Assembly: GCA_902479095.1 (NCBI GenBank)
Contig: CABSNL010000022.1
Span: 1-29,101, forward strand
Source: an uncultured Collinsella sp.
GTDB lineage: Bacteria; Actinomycetota; Coriobacteriia; Coriobacteriales; Coriobacteriaceae
DNA: 29,101 nt
Reading direction: 5' to 3'
Part shown: piece by piece, positions 1 through 7,336 of the stretch
How the letters are laid out: each line of letters begins with the position of its first letter
How positions within the stretch are numbered: the first letter of the stretch is position 1
The notes under the pieces: generated by a model
The model's input: the letters and a program-made list of their open reading frames with translations, nothing else
What the model was told of the DNA's origin: nothing
Databases searched by the model: none
Program-made: the position numbers and the translations under genes

Positions 1-2165
1 TCACGGACCTCCCTGGCATCTACTCGCTTTCCCCCTACAGCCCCGAGGAGCAATGCTCGCGCGATTACCTCATGAGCGGCGAGCCCGATGTTGTCGTCCA
101 AGTCGTCGATGCCACCAACCTCGAGCGCAACCTGTACCTGGCGCTTCAGGTTATCGAGACCGGCCTGCCCGTGGTCGTTGCCCTCAACATGGCCGATTTG
201 GTCGAGAAGAACGGCGATAAGATCGACACGGACAAGCTCTCCAAGAAGCTCGGTTGTCCGGTCATGATGATCTCGGCTCTTAAGAACAAGGGCATCACGG
301 AGCTGTTCGAGCAGGTCAAGAAGTCCGCTGCTTCCAAGGGCCAGGTGCCGGAGCACAAGTTCGATTCCTCCATCGAGGACGTTCTGGACCACATCGAGAA
401 CAATCTGCCGGCGAGCGTTCCCGCCAACAAGCGCCGCTACTACGCGGTCAAGCTGTTTGAGCGCGACGCGGACGCCTGCAAGCTCATCAACCTCACCAAG
501 GAGAAGGCCGCTCGCGTGGAGCAGCTGGTCGCCCAGTGCGAGCAGGATTGCGACGACGACGCCGAGTCCATCATCACCGGTGAGCGCTATGGCGTCATCG
601 CGCACATCATCGATGAGTGCCTCACTAAGGCTCCGGCCAAGATGAGCACCTCCGAGAAGATCGACCGCGTGGTTACCAACCGTATCCTGGGTCTGCCGAT
701 CTTTGTGGTCATCATGTTCTGCGTATACTACATCGCCGTTTCTACCTTGGGCGGCACGGTGACCGACTTCACCAACGACCAGCTCTTCGGCACCGACGGC
801 TGGTACGTGCTCGGTCAGGGCCGCGACGCCTACGACGCGGCCGTCGAGGCTGCGGGCGACAATGCCGACTCGGTCGACCCGGCACAGTACGGCCCCTATG
901 TCCCCGGCATCACCACCGTGGTGCACGACGCCCTTGTGGCGGGCGGCACCGAGGACGGTGGCCTGGTCGATTCGCTGGTCTGCGACGGCATCGTCGGCGG
1001 CCTGGGCGCCATCTTCGGCTTTGTGCCGCAGATGTTCCTGCTGTTCGTCATGCTGTCCTTCCTGGAGGACTGCGGCTACATGGCCCGCGTCGCCTTCATC
1101 ATGGACCGCGTGTTCCGCCGCTTTGGCCTGTCCGGTAAGTCCTTCATTCCTATGCTCGTGTCTTCGGGCTGCGGCGTCCCCGGCGTCATGGCCACCAAGA
1201 CCATCGAGAACGAGAAGGACCGCCGCATGACGGTCATGACCACCACGTTCATTCCCTGTGGCGCCAAGCTGCCGATCATCGCCCTGCTCATGGGTTCCAT
1301 CATCGGCGATTCTTCCACCACCGCCGCGTGGATCAGCCCGCTCTTCTACTTCTTGGGCGTCTTTGCCGTCATCGCCTCGGGCCTCATGCTCAAGAAGACC
1401 AAGCTCTTCGCCGGTCGCCCGACGCCGTTTGTTATGGAGCTTCCTGCCTACCACTTCCCGGCGATCCGCTCTTGGGCGCTGCACGTGTGGGAGCGCTGCT
1501 GGGCCTTTATCAAGAAGGCCGGCACGGTCATCTTCGCCTCTACCGTCGTGGTATGGTTCCTCTCCAACTTTGGTAGCTACAACGGCGCCTTTGGCTTCCT
1601 GCCTGCCATGGAGGGCATCCCCGAGGAGTTCATGGACTACTCCGTGCTTGCCATGCTCGGCAACCTGGTCGCCTGGATCTTCGCCCCGCTCGGCTTTAGC
1701 ACCTGGCAGGCAACCGCGCTGACTGTCTCTGGCCTCGTCGCCAAGGAGAACGTCGTCGCCACCGCCGGCTCGCTGCTGTCCGTTGCCGACGCCGCCGAGA
1801 CCGACCCGAGCCTGTGGACCGCGTTTGCCGGCATGTTCCCGACTATGGGCGCTTGCGTTTCCTTTGGCGCTTTCAACCTGCTGTGCGCCCCGTGCTTTGC
1901 CGCCATGGGCACTATCCGCAACCAGATGGACTCCGGCAAGTGGACCGCGATTGCCATCGGCTACGAGTGCGCCTTCGCTTGGGTCATCGGCCTGTTCATC
2001 AACCAGTTCTACAACCTGCTTGTCCTTGGGCAGTTTGGTATCTGGACGGTTGTGGCCATCGTGCTGCTGGTTGCGATGCTCTTCCAGATCTTCCGTCCCA
2101 TGCCAAAGCATGCATGGACCGACGAGGACGAGACTAACACTGCTTCCGCCGCGGTTTCCGCTTAA
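1..2165 (+). CDS. feoB: FeoB ferrous iron transporter, 5' truncated by window edge
   Basis: GTP-gated Fe(II) uptake permease of the cytoplasmic membrane. The reading frame is open from base 3, before the first ATG at 72, so the N-terminus including the G1 P-loop lies outside the window. The frame starts with the G3 motif DLPG (bases 6-17), followed by the G4 motif NMAD (from base 186) and a G5-like ISALKNKG. A helical GDI-like region follows, then the membrane part with several hydrophobic segments. The two Gate-like repeats are visible, with the conserved cysteine segments SSGCGVPG and FIPCGAKLP. A hydrophilic insert rich in Asp/Ala (around bases 780-930) lies between membrane segments. It is followed by a hairpin terminator and a FeoB-associated Cys-rich gene, a common arrangement. 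The family assignment is secure; the intact length cannot be judged. Confidence 0.96.
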   Translation, partial: TDLPGIYSLSPYSPEEQCSRDYLMSGEPDVVVQVVDATNLERNLYLALQVIETGLPVVVALNMADLVEKNGDKIDTDKLSKKLGCPVMMISALKNKGITELFEQVKKSAASKGQVPEHKFDSSIEDVLDHIENNLPASVPANKRRYYAVKLFERDADACKLINLTKEKAARVEQLVAQCEQDCDDDAESIITGERYGVIAHIIDECLTKAPAKMSTSEKIDRVVTNRILGLPIFVVIMFCVYYIAVSTLGGTVTDFTNDQLFGTDGWYVLGQGRDAYDAAVEAAGDNADSVDPAQYGPYVPGITTVVHDALVAGGTEDGGLVDSLVCDGIVGGLGAIFGFVPQMFLLFVMLSFLEDCGYMARVAFIMDRVFRRFGLSGKSFIPMLVSSGCGVPGVMATKTIENEKDRRMTVMTTTFIPCGAKLPIIALLMGSIIGDSSTTAAWISPLFYFLGVFAVIASGLMLKKTKLFAGRPTPFVMELPAYHFPAIRSWALHVWERCWAFIKKAGTVIFASTVVVWFLSNFGSYNGAFGFLPAMEGIPEEFMDYSVLAMLGNLVAWIFAPLGFSTWQATALTVSGLVAKENVVATAGSLLSVADAAETDPSLWTAFAGMFPTMGACVSFGAFNLLCAPCFAAMGTIRNQMDSGKWTAIAIGYECAFAWVIGLFINQFYNLLVLGQFGIWTVVAIVLLVAMLFQIFRPMPKHAWTDEDETNTASAAVSA

Positions 2166-2194
2166 GTCCGAATAAGGATTAGCCCCTTTTCACG

Positions 2195-2227
2195 AGCCCG
2201 GGTGTCCCAGCGACACTCGGGCTTTTT
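2195..2227 (+). terminator. Rho-independent terminator after feoB
   Basis: An 11-bp stem (GCCCGGGTGTC with GACACTCGGGC, one mismatch), a 4-nt loop and a TTTTT tail, 30 bp after the feoB stop codon. Confidence 0.8.
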
Positions 2228-2340
2228 GGTGGGGGAGATGTGGCGTTTCCGCAGATAAAACCGACCAAAATAAACCTGTCCCTTTTTGGTAGGTGGAGAA
2301 TGGGGTAAAGTAAGTGATGGTTAACTAGAGGAGGCTTGCT

Positions 2341-2541
2341 ATGGCACCTATCGATATTGTTGTACTGGCTGTTATCGGTATTGCGTTTGTCGCCGTGTGC
2401 GTGCGCATCTACCGCAAGGGCACCTGCGCCGACTGCGCTCAGGGTGGCGTTTGCACGGGGCATTGCTCCAACAAAAAGACGTGTGCCGCGCTTAAGGGCG
2501 TGGACAAAATTGCCGAAGACTTGGGTCGCGGTATCAAATAA
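2341..2541 (+). CDS. FeoB-associated Cys-rich membrane peptide
   Basis: A 66-residue protein with one N-terminal hydrophobic helix (residues about 4-22) followed by a short Cys-rich tail with the pattern CADC-x4-C-x3-C-x5-C. This matches the FeoB-associated Cys-rich membrane proteins found next to feoB in many Gram-positive and anaerobic bacteria. Their biochemical role is not settled; a role in iron handling near the FeoB pore is often supposed. The start is fixed by a strong ribosome-binding site, AGAGGAGG at 2327-2334, six bases before the ATG. It follows feoB by 175 bp with a terminator between them, so it may have its own weak promoter or depend on read-through. A hairpin terminator follows. 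Confidence 0.85.
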   Translation: MAPIDIVVLAVIGIAFVAVCVRIYRKGTCADCAQGGVCTGHCSNKKTCAALKGVDKIAEDLGRGIK

Positions 2542-2554
2542 GGTCCGGACATCC

Positions 2555-2591
2555 AAGCGCTCCGCGGGCATCCGTTCGCGGGGCGCTTTGT
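2555..2591 (+). terminator. Hairpin terminator after the FeoB-associated gene
   Basis: Stem AAGCGCTCCGCG with CGCGGGGCGCTT (one wobble-compatible mismatch) and a short T tract (CTTTG). The weak T tract lowers confidence. Confidence 0.55.
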
Positions 2592-2685
2592 GCATTTGAG
2601 GGAGAGCACGGCGAGTCGAAGAGTATTTTTGGGGTATCGTTAACTGGACTATTAATTGGCAACTTATCTATAACGGAGTAACCGC

Positions 2686-3765
2686 ATGAGCGCTCGCGTA
2701 ACCATGAAGGACATAGCCGCCGAGCTTGGCGTTTCCATCAATACCGTGCACAAGGCCCTGACGGGAAAGGCCGGCGTGAGCGAATCCGTGCGCGCCAAGG
2801 TGAACGCCAAGGCCGAGGCCATGGGCTATCACCGCAACACAAGTGCCTCAAGCCTGCGCCGCAAGGATATCAATCTGGTGTTTTGCCTGCCCCGCGCATC
2901 GCGCGAGGGAGCGTACTTTTTCCGTTACCTGTGGGAAGGCTGCAATCGCTTTGAACAGGAGGTCATCGACCGGGGCATTACGGTTGAGCGCGTTGAATTT
3001 GGCGTGGGCGGCTACGCTGATGCACTCGAGCAAATCGACGAGCGTCTGCAGGTGGGCGAGAAGATTGATGGCTTGCTCGCCTATGCGCCGGGCGACGATC
3101 GTGCGACTGAGCTTTTGGGGCAGATCGCCGAGGCGGGCGTGACGATTGAGCTTGTCGACGGCGACCGTCCGCATTTGAATCGTTTGGGTGCGAGCTTGGC
3201 CGATTATTCGACGGCAGGCAGCCTTATGGCCGAGCAGGCGGCAAACCTGGTCCATGCTTCTGGGGCCGACGCCCGCGTGCTCCTTTTGACAGGCGACCCA
3301 TATACCGATTCGCACTATCTAACCGCCCGCGCCTTCCACAATTACCTGCGCGAACGTGATATTCCATGGCAGGTTGAGGATCTTGCAGGTGCCCATGCGC
3401 AAGTCAAACAACTCGAGCATGAGCTCGAAAAGCGCTTGAGTGCGCCGGACGCCCCTGAACTTATCTGTAGCGTTTTTGCCGTTGGTTCCGAAGTGGTTGC
3501 CGACGCGCTCGTCTCGACCGGCAAGGCCGGTCAGGTCATGGTGATCGGCAACGACCTGTTTCCCGAAAGTGCTCTGGCCTTGCGCCGCGGTATCTTTACC
3601 AATATTGTCTATAAGGACCCGACGAGCCTGGCGTATCGCGGCGCTAAGACGCTGGGCGATTATCTGCTGTGGGGAAGGACCCCGACGGTGCCCGTCCAGA
3701 AGGGTGCCGTCGAGATGGTATTTGCCAGCAATGTCGACCGCTACTGCGAACTTGCGGGTATTTAG
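2686..3765 (+). CDS. LacI-family transcriptional regulator, probable pectin/galacturonate repressor
   Basis: A 359-residue LacI/GalR-type regulator. Residues 6-52 form the LacI helix-turn-helix (VTMKDIAAELGVS, then a variant recognition helix with NTVHKALTGKAG in place of the usual TVSRVLNG). A hinge with SLRRK follows, then a periplasmic-binding-protein-like effector domain. The ribosome-binding site GGAG (2675-2678) is 7 bases before the ATG. It lies directly upstream of uxaCBA, and CG-centred palindromes (AGGTGAACGTTCACCT), the usual form of LacI-family operators, flank the promoters of uxaC, the symporter, GH105 and kduD. The simplest inference is that this protein binds them and is released by a galacturonate- or unsaturated-uronate-derived ligand. 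No such palindrome precedes its own gene, so it does not look autoregulated. The ligand is unknown. Confidence 0.9.
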   Translation: MSARVTMKDIAAELGVSINTVHKALTGKAGVSESVRAKVNAKAEAMGYHRNTSASSLRRKDINLVFCLPRASREGAYFFRYLWEGCNRFEQEVIDRGITVERVEFGVGGYADALEQIDERLQVGEKIDGLLAYAPGDDRATELLGQIAEAGVTIELVDGDRPHLNRLGASLADYSTAGSLMAEQAANLVHASGADARVLLLTGDPYTDSHYLTARAFHNYLRERDIPWQVEDLAGAHAQVKQLEHELEKRLSAPDAPELICSVFAVGSEVVADALVSTGKAGQVMVIGNDLFPESALALRRGIFTNIVYKDPTSLAYRGAKTLGDYLLWGRTPTVPVQKGAVEMVFASNVDRYCELAGI

Positions 3766-3790
3766 CCGATTGAGCAGGTACCCCCTCTTG

Positions 3791-3989
3791 CGACGTGCAT
3801 TTTTGGGAGTATTCAGTATTGGCATGCCCTGAATGAGGTGCAGAACGACTGTTTTAAGTGCCCCCGATGGCGTAATTTGCCATCGGGGGCACTTTTTATG
3901 CCGATCGGGCGCTATCTGCGTTCCAAATAGGACGCTGAGGATGGCGCACGGCGCGCTCCAATGCTGAATACTCCCAAAAATGTACGTCG
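3791..3989. repeat. 199-bp element with 32-bp near-perfect inverted repeats enclosing a terminator
   Basis: Arms 3791-3822 and 3958-3989 are reverse complements over 32 bases with two differences. Both differences give G-U pairs in the plus-strand RNA (3797 with 3982, and 3818 with 3963), so an RNA copy would pair along the whole arm. Between the arms lie about 135 bp including a perfect 16-bp terminator hairpin. It looks like a MITE or a mobile intergenic hairpin, but carries no reading frame, and target-site duplications are not obvious. Fills most of the first half of the 460-bp gap between the LacI gene and uxaC. Confidence 0.7.
3856..3897 (+). terminator. Strong Rho-independent terminator after the LacI-family gene
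   Basis: Perfect 16-bp stem (AAGTGCCCCCGATGGC with its complement), 7-nt loop GTAATTT, then TTTTT. It sits inside the inverted-repeat element at 3791-3989. Confidence 0.92.
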
Positions 3990-4099
3990 GGACATGACCC
4001 ACCTGAGCAAAAGCGCTCAAGTTCGGTGTTCGGGGACGCCAACCAGTCCGCAATACATGCAAGTCACATTTCCAGCAACCGTTGAACGGGCAAAATCTA

Positions 4100-4106
4100 C
4101 CGTTCA
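4100..4106 (+). promoter_or_regulatory. CCGTTCA accessory element upstream of the uxaC operator
   Basis: CCGTTCA centred 24.5 bp upstream of the first uxaC operator. A mirror copy TGAACGG lies at 4083-4089, so the pair forms a spaced inverted repeat. The same heptamer, or a near match, lies at a similar distance upstream of the other three operator regions. Confidence 0.4.
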
Positions 4107-4119
4107 CCCCGTGGTGGTT

Positions 4120-4173
4120 AGGTGAACGTTCACCTTTTGAGGTGCAATAGATTAGTATAGTGAACGTTCACCT
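4120..4173 (+). promoter_or_regulatory. uxaCBA control region: two LacI-type operators flanking the promoter
   Basis: Operator 1, AGGTGAACGTTCACCT, is a perfect 16-bp palindrome at 4120-4135. Operator 2, TAGTGAACGTTCACCT, is at 4158-4173, its centre 38 bp downstream. A plausible promoter uses TTCACC (4129-4134, inside operator 1) as -35 and TAGTAT (4153-4158) as -10 with 18-bp spacing; a second -10-like hexamer, TATAGT, is at 4156-4161. Either way operator 2 touches the -10 or start site, so bound repressor would block RNA polymerase. The operators are directly visible; the promoter is inferred. Confidence 0.8.
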
Positions 4174-4225
4174 AAAGGATAACGAGCGCGCCGTGCGCCC
4201 GCGTTGCCAGCAAAGGGGCTGTTTG

Positions 4226-5653
4226 ATGAAAAACTTTATGGACGATCAGGATTTCCTGCTGAGCACTAAGACCGGCGAGGAACTGTTCCACAACTTTGCC
4301 GAGGGCATGCCCATCGTCGACTATCACTGCCACATTTCTCCTAAGGAGATTTGGGAGGACAAGCGTTTCGAGAACATCACCGAGGTTTGGCTGGGCGGCG
4401 ACCACTACAAGTGGCGCCTGATGCGTGCCAACGGCGTCGACGAGCGTTTTATCACTGGCGACGCCCCTGCTCGCGAGAAGTTCCAAAAGTGGGCCGAGAC
4501 CCTGGGTCGCTGCGTTGGCAACCCCGTCTTTGAGTGGAGCCACCTGGAGCTTAAGCGCTACTTTGGCTACGAGGGCGTCCTCAACGGCAAGACTGCCCAG
4601 GAGGTCTGGGACCTTGCCAACGCCAAGCTCGCTGAGGCTAGCTTTACCTGCCGTAACCTGATCAAGCAGTCCAACGTCCGCATGATCTGCACTACCGACG
4701 ACCCCGCCGACAGCTTTGAGTGGCACAAGAAGATTGCCGCCGACGACAGCTTTGACGTTCAGGTCGTTCCCGCCATGCGCCCCGATGCCGCTTTGCGCAT
4801 CGAGCGCGGCCAGGAGTTTGCCGACTACTGCAAGCGCCTTTCCGAGGTTGCCGGCGTTGAGGTCAGCGACTTTGAGGGCATGAAGGCTGCCATTTCCAAG
4901 CGTTACGACGTTGCTCACGAGCTGGGCTGCCGCGCCTCCGACCACGCACTCGACTACGTTATGTACGTCCCGGCTACCGCCGACGAGATCGAGGCTATCT
5001 TTGCCAAGGGTCTGGCTGCCGAGCCGCTTACCGAGGAAGAGGTCCTCAAGTACAAGACTGCCTTTATGCAGTTCGTTGCCGGTGAGTATGTCCGTCTGGG
5101 CTGGGCCATGCAGCTGCACTTTGGCTGCAAGCGCGACAACAACCGCGCCATGTTCGCCAAGCTCGGTCCCGACACCGGCTACGACTGCATCTCCAACTAC
5201 ACGCCGTCCGACCAGCTCGCCGATTTCCTCAACTCCATCCAGGAGACCTGCGGCCTGCCCAAGACCATCCTGTACAGCCTGAACCCCATCGATAACACCA
5301 TGATCGATACCGTCATGGGCTGCTTCCAGGAGGCTCCGACCGCCGGTAAGATCCAGAACGGCTCCGCCTGGTGGTTCAACGACAACGAGGTCGGCATGCG
5401 CGAGCAACTCACGGCTCTGGCTAACGAGGGCGTTCTGGGCAACTTCGTCGGCATGCTCACCGACTCCCGTTCCTTCCTGTCCTATCCGCGCCACGAGTAC
5501 TTCCGTCGCGTGCTGTGCAGCGTGATCGGCGAGTGGGTCGAGCAGGGCAAGTACCCGGCCGACATGGAGCTGCTGGGCACCATCGTGCGCGACATCAGCT
5601 ACAACAACTCCGTTCGCTACTTTGGCTTTGACCTGGACACCGTCGAGGCCTAA
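4226..5653 (+). CDS. uxaC: Uronate (glucuronate/galacturonate) isomerase UxaC
   Basis: Interconverts D-galacturonate and D-tagaturonate (and D-glucuronate and D-fructuronate), the first step of the isomerase route for uronic acids; cytoplasmic. The 475-residue protein is close to the usual UxaC length and begins with the family's MKNFMDDQDFLL-type N-terminus. The metal-site HxH of the amidohydrolase-like barrel is visible as DYHCHISP (His34, His36). I chose the ATG at 4226 because AAAGGGG (4212-4218) precedes it; the longer frame starting at GTG 4160 begins inside the operator and is not credible. It is the first gene of uxaC-uxaB-uxaA and is controlled by the paired operators upstream. A hairpin with a short T tract follows the stop codon. 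Confidence 0.96.
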   Translation: MKNFMDDQDFLLSTKTGEELFHNFAEGMPIVDYHCHISPKEIWEDKRFENITEVWLGGDHYKWRLMRANGVDERFITGDAPAREKFQKWAETLGRCVGNPVFEWSHLELKRYFGYEGVLNGKTAQEVWDLANAKLAEASFTCRNLIKQSNVRMICTTDDPADSFEWHKKIAADDSFDVQVVPAMRPDAALRIERGQEFADYCKRLSEVAGVEVSDFEGMKAAISKRYDVAHELGCRASDHALDYVMYVPATADEIEAIFAKGLAAEPLTEEEVLKYKTAFMQFVAGEYVRLGWAMQLHFGCKRDNNRAMFAKLGPDTGYDCISNYTPSDQLADFLNSIQETCGLPKTILYSLNPIDNTMIDTVMGCFQEAPTAGKIQNGSAWWFNDNEVGMREQLTALANEGVLGNFVGMLTDSRSFLSYPRHEYFRRVLCSVIGEWVEQGKYPADMELLGTIVRDISYNNSVRYFGFDLDTVEA

Positions 5654-5669
5654 ATCCAAACCTGGTTCC

Positions 5670-5704
5670 GGGAGCGCCGTCGCCACACGCGGCGCCCCCG
5701 TTTT
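5670..5704 (+). other. Hairpin with short T tract between uxaC and uxaB
   Basis: GC-rich inverted repeat (GCGCCG with CGGCGC plus a bulged GGG/CCC extension) followed by GTTTT, 17 bp after the uxaC stop. It may partially terminate transcription or stabilise the uxaC 3' end. It is too weak to call an operon boundary. Confidence 0.45.
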
Positions 5705-5740
5705 GCTTACACGCTAACGGCTATCTAAGGAGACACATAG

Positions 5741-7255
5741 ATGGAGAACATCAGCTACGATACGCTCGAGAAGATCGGCTACGAGGGCTATCTTCTTCCC
5801 AAGGACGCGCCGGAGAAGGTCCTGCAGTTTGGCGAGGGCAACTTCCTACGCGCTTTCGTCGACCGTTTCTTTGACATGGGCAACGAGGCCACCGGCTGGA
5901 ACGGCAAGGTCGTCATGGTGCAGCCCATCAGCGGTGCCTTTGGCTTTGCCGACGGCATCAATGCCCAGGACGACCTGTACACCGTGCTGGTGCGCGGCAA
6001 GGAGAACGGCAACACGGTTGACGAGTCCCGCGTGATCAGCGCCTGCAGCCGCTGCCTGAACCCGTATCGTGAGGACGACTACCGCGCCATGATGGAGGTC
6101 GCCGTCTCCGACGACCTGGAGATCATCGTCTCCAACACCACCGAGGCCGGTATCGCCTACGACCCGTCCTGCAAGGCCGACGACATGCCGCCTGCGAGCT
6201 TCCCCGCCAAGCTTGCCCAGGTGCTCCACACCCGCTGGGCTGCCGGTAAGCCGGGCGTTATCGTGCTCGCCTGCGAGCTCATCGATCACAACGGCGAGGA
6301 GCTGCTGCGCATCATGAACCAGTACGTGAGCGATTGGGGCTGGGAGGATGAGTTTGCACAGTGGATGGCTAACGACTGCACCGTCTGCACCACGCTCGTC
6401 GACACCATCGTACCGGGCCGTATCCGCGACGCATCCGAGGCCGCCGCGGTGGCTGAGCGTCTGGGCTACGAGGATCCCTTCCTGGCCGTGCGCGAGCCCT
6501 TCCAGATGTGGGGCATCCAGGGCGACGAGTCGCTTGCCGAGAAGCTTCCCTTTGTGAAGGCTGGTCTTCCGGGCGTCTTTGTGACTCCCGACGTCACCCC
6601 GTACAAAAAGCGCAAGGTCCGCATCCTCAACGGTGCCCACACCGCCTTCGTTCCGGGTTCCTGGGTTGCCGGCTTTGATATCGTGCGCGACTGCATGCAT
6701 GACGAGACCATTCGCGGCTTCATGAACACCATGCTCTACGACGAGGTCATTCCGACGCTTGCCGCCGACTTGGATGTCGAGGACTGCAAGGCCTTTGCCG
6801 CCGCCGTCGAAAACCGCTTCGACAACCCGTTTATTGATCATGCGCTGCTCTCCATCTGCCTCAACTCCACGGCTAAGTGGCGCGCTCGCGACCTGCCCAC
6901 GCTCAAGGACTACGTTGCCGAGACCGGCAACCTGCCCAAGTGCCTGGCGACGAGCCTCGCTACGCTCATCTCCTTCTACACGCAGGAGCTCGTGTCCCGC
7001 GAGGGCGACGGCCTGCACCTGCGTCGCTCCGACGGCACCGAGTACACCGCTCAGGACGACGCCTTCGTACTCGATTTCTACGCCGCCCACGCCGGTGCCG
7101 ACGATGCCCAGCTGGTGCACGACGTGCTCACCAACGAGCAGATGTGGGGCGAGGACCTTACGCAGATCGCAGGTCTTGAGGAGTTTGTCGTCAGCGCGCT
7201 CGCTGTCGTGCGTGCCGAGGGCGCCAAGCAGGCCTTCGCCAACGCTCAGGCGTAA
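5741..7255 (+). CDS. uxaB: Tagaturonate reductase (altronate oxidoreductase) UxaB
   Basis: NADH-dependent reduction of D-tagaturonate to D-altronate, the second step of galacturonate breakdown. The 504-residue protein belongs to the long-chain mannitol dehydrogenase family: an N-terminal nucleotide-binding region containing LQFGEGNFLRAF (residues 29-40), and the family catalytic signature K-V-R-I-L-N-G-A-H (Lys292, Asn297, His300). LQFGEGNFLRAF is typical of UxaB. UxuB (fructuronate reductase) is the nearest alternative, but the UxaA partner just downstream supports UxaB. The start has TAAGGAG (5726-5732) eight bases upstream of the ATG. It lies 87 bp after uxaC and 81 bp before uxaA, apparently in one operon. 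Confidence 0.93.
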   Translation: MENISYDTLEKIGYEGYLLPKDAPEKVLQFGEGNFLRAFVDRFFDMGNEATGWNGKVVMVQPISGAFGFADGINAQDDLYTVLVRGKENGNTVDESRVISACSRCLNPYREDDYRAMMEVAVSDDLEIIVSNTTEAGIAYDPSCKADDMPPASFPAKLAQVLHTRWAAGKPGVIVLACELIDHNGEELLRIMNQYVSDWGWEDEFAQWMANDCTVCTTLVDTIVPGRIRDASEAAAVAERLGYEDPFLAVREPFQMWGIQGDESLAEKLPFVKAGLPGVFVTPDVTPYKKRKVRILNGAHTAFVPGSWVAGFDIVRDCMHDETIRGFMNTMLYDEVIPTLAADLDVEDCKAFAAAVENRFDNPFIDHALLSICLNSTAKWRARDLPTLKDYVAETGNLPKCLATSLATLISFYTQELVSREGDGLHLRRSDGTEYTAQDDAFVLDFYAAHAGADDAQLVHDVLTNEQMWGEDLTQIAGLEEFVVSALAVVRAEGAKQAFANAQA

Positions 7256-7266
7256 ATTTCCGGCGC

Positions 7267-7298
7267 AGACGCGGGCGCGGGACGGCGTGCCCGCGTCT
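7267..7298 (+). other. Hairpin between uxaB and uxaA without T tract
   Basis: Perfect 10-bp stem AGACGCGGGC with GCCCGCGTCT and a 12-nt loop, 11 bp after the uxaB stop. With no T run it is not a terminator; an mRNA-stability or processing element is possible. Confidence 0.45.
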
Positions 7299-7336
7299 CG
7301 ACTTCTGCTCAACCTGTAGGGTTAGGACCATTTGTA

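Noticed and set aside
2336..2599. Alternative frame overlapping the FeoB-associated peptide
   Set aside because: The ribosome-binding site and Cys-rich family pattern fit the frame starting at 2341.
2645..2674. Promoter TGGACT-18-TATAAC for the LacI-family gene
   Set aside because: The start site would fall after the ribosome-binding site at 2675-2678, which is not compatible with a normal leader.
4160..4225. In-frame upstream start (GTG 4160) for UxaC
   Set aside because: It lies inside operator 2 and the putative -10, has no ribosome-binding site, and adds 22 residues not typical of the family.
4172..5686. Long antisense open frame opposite uxaC
   Set aside because: Shadow of GC-rich codon use: no motifs and it mirrors a well-supported gene. 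The same holds for long antisense frames at 5846-7312, 9052-10791, 12526-14433 and 25547-27307.
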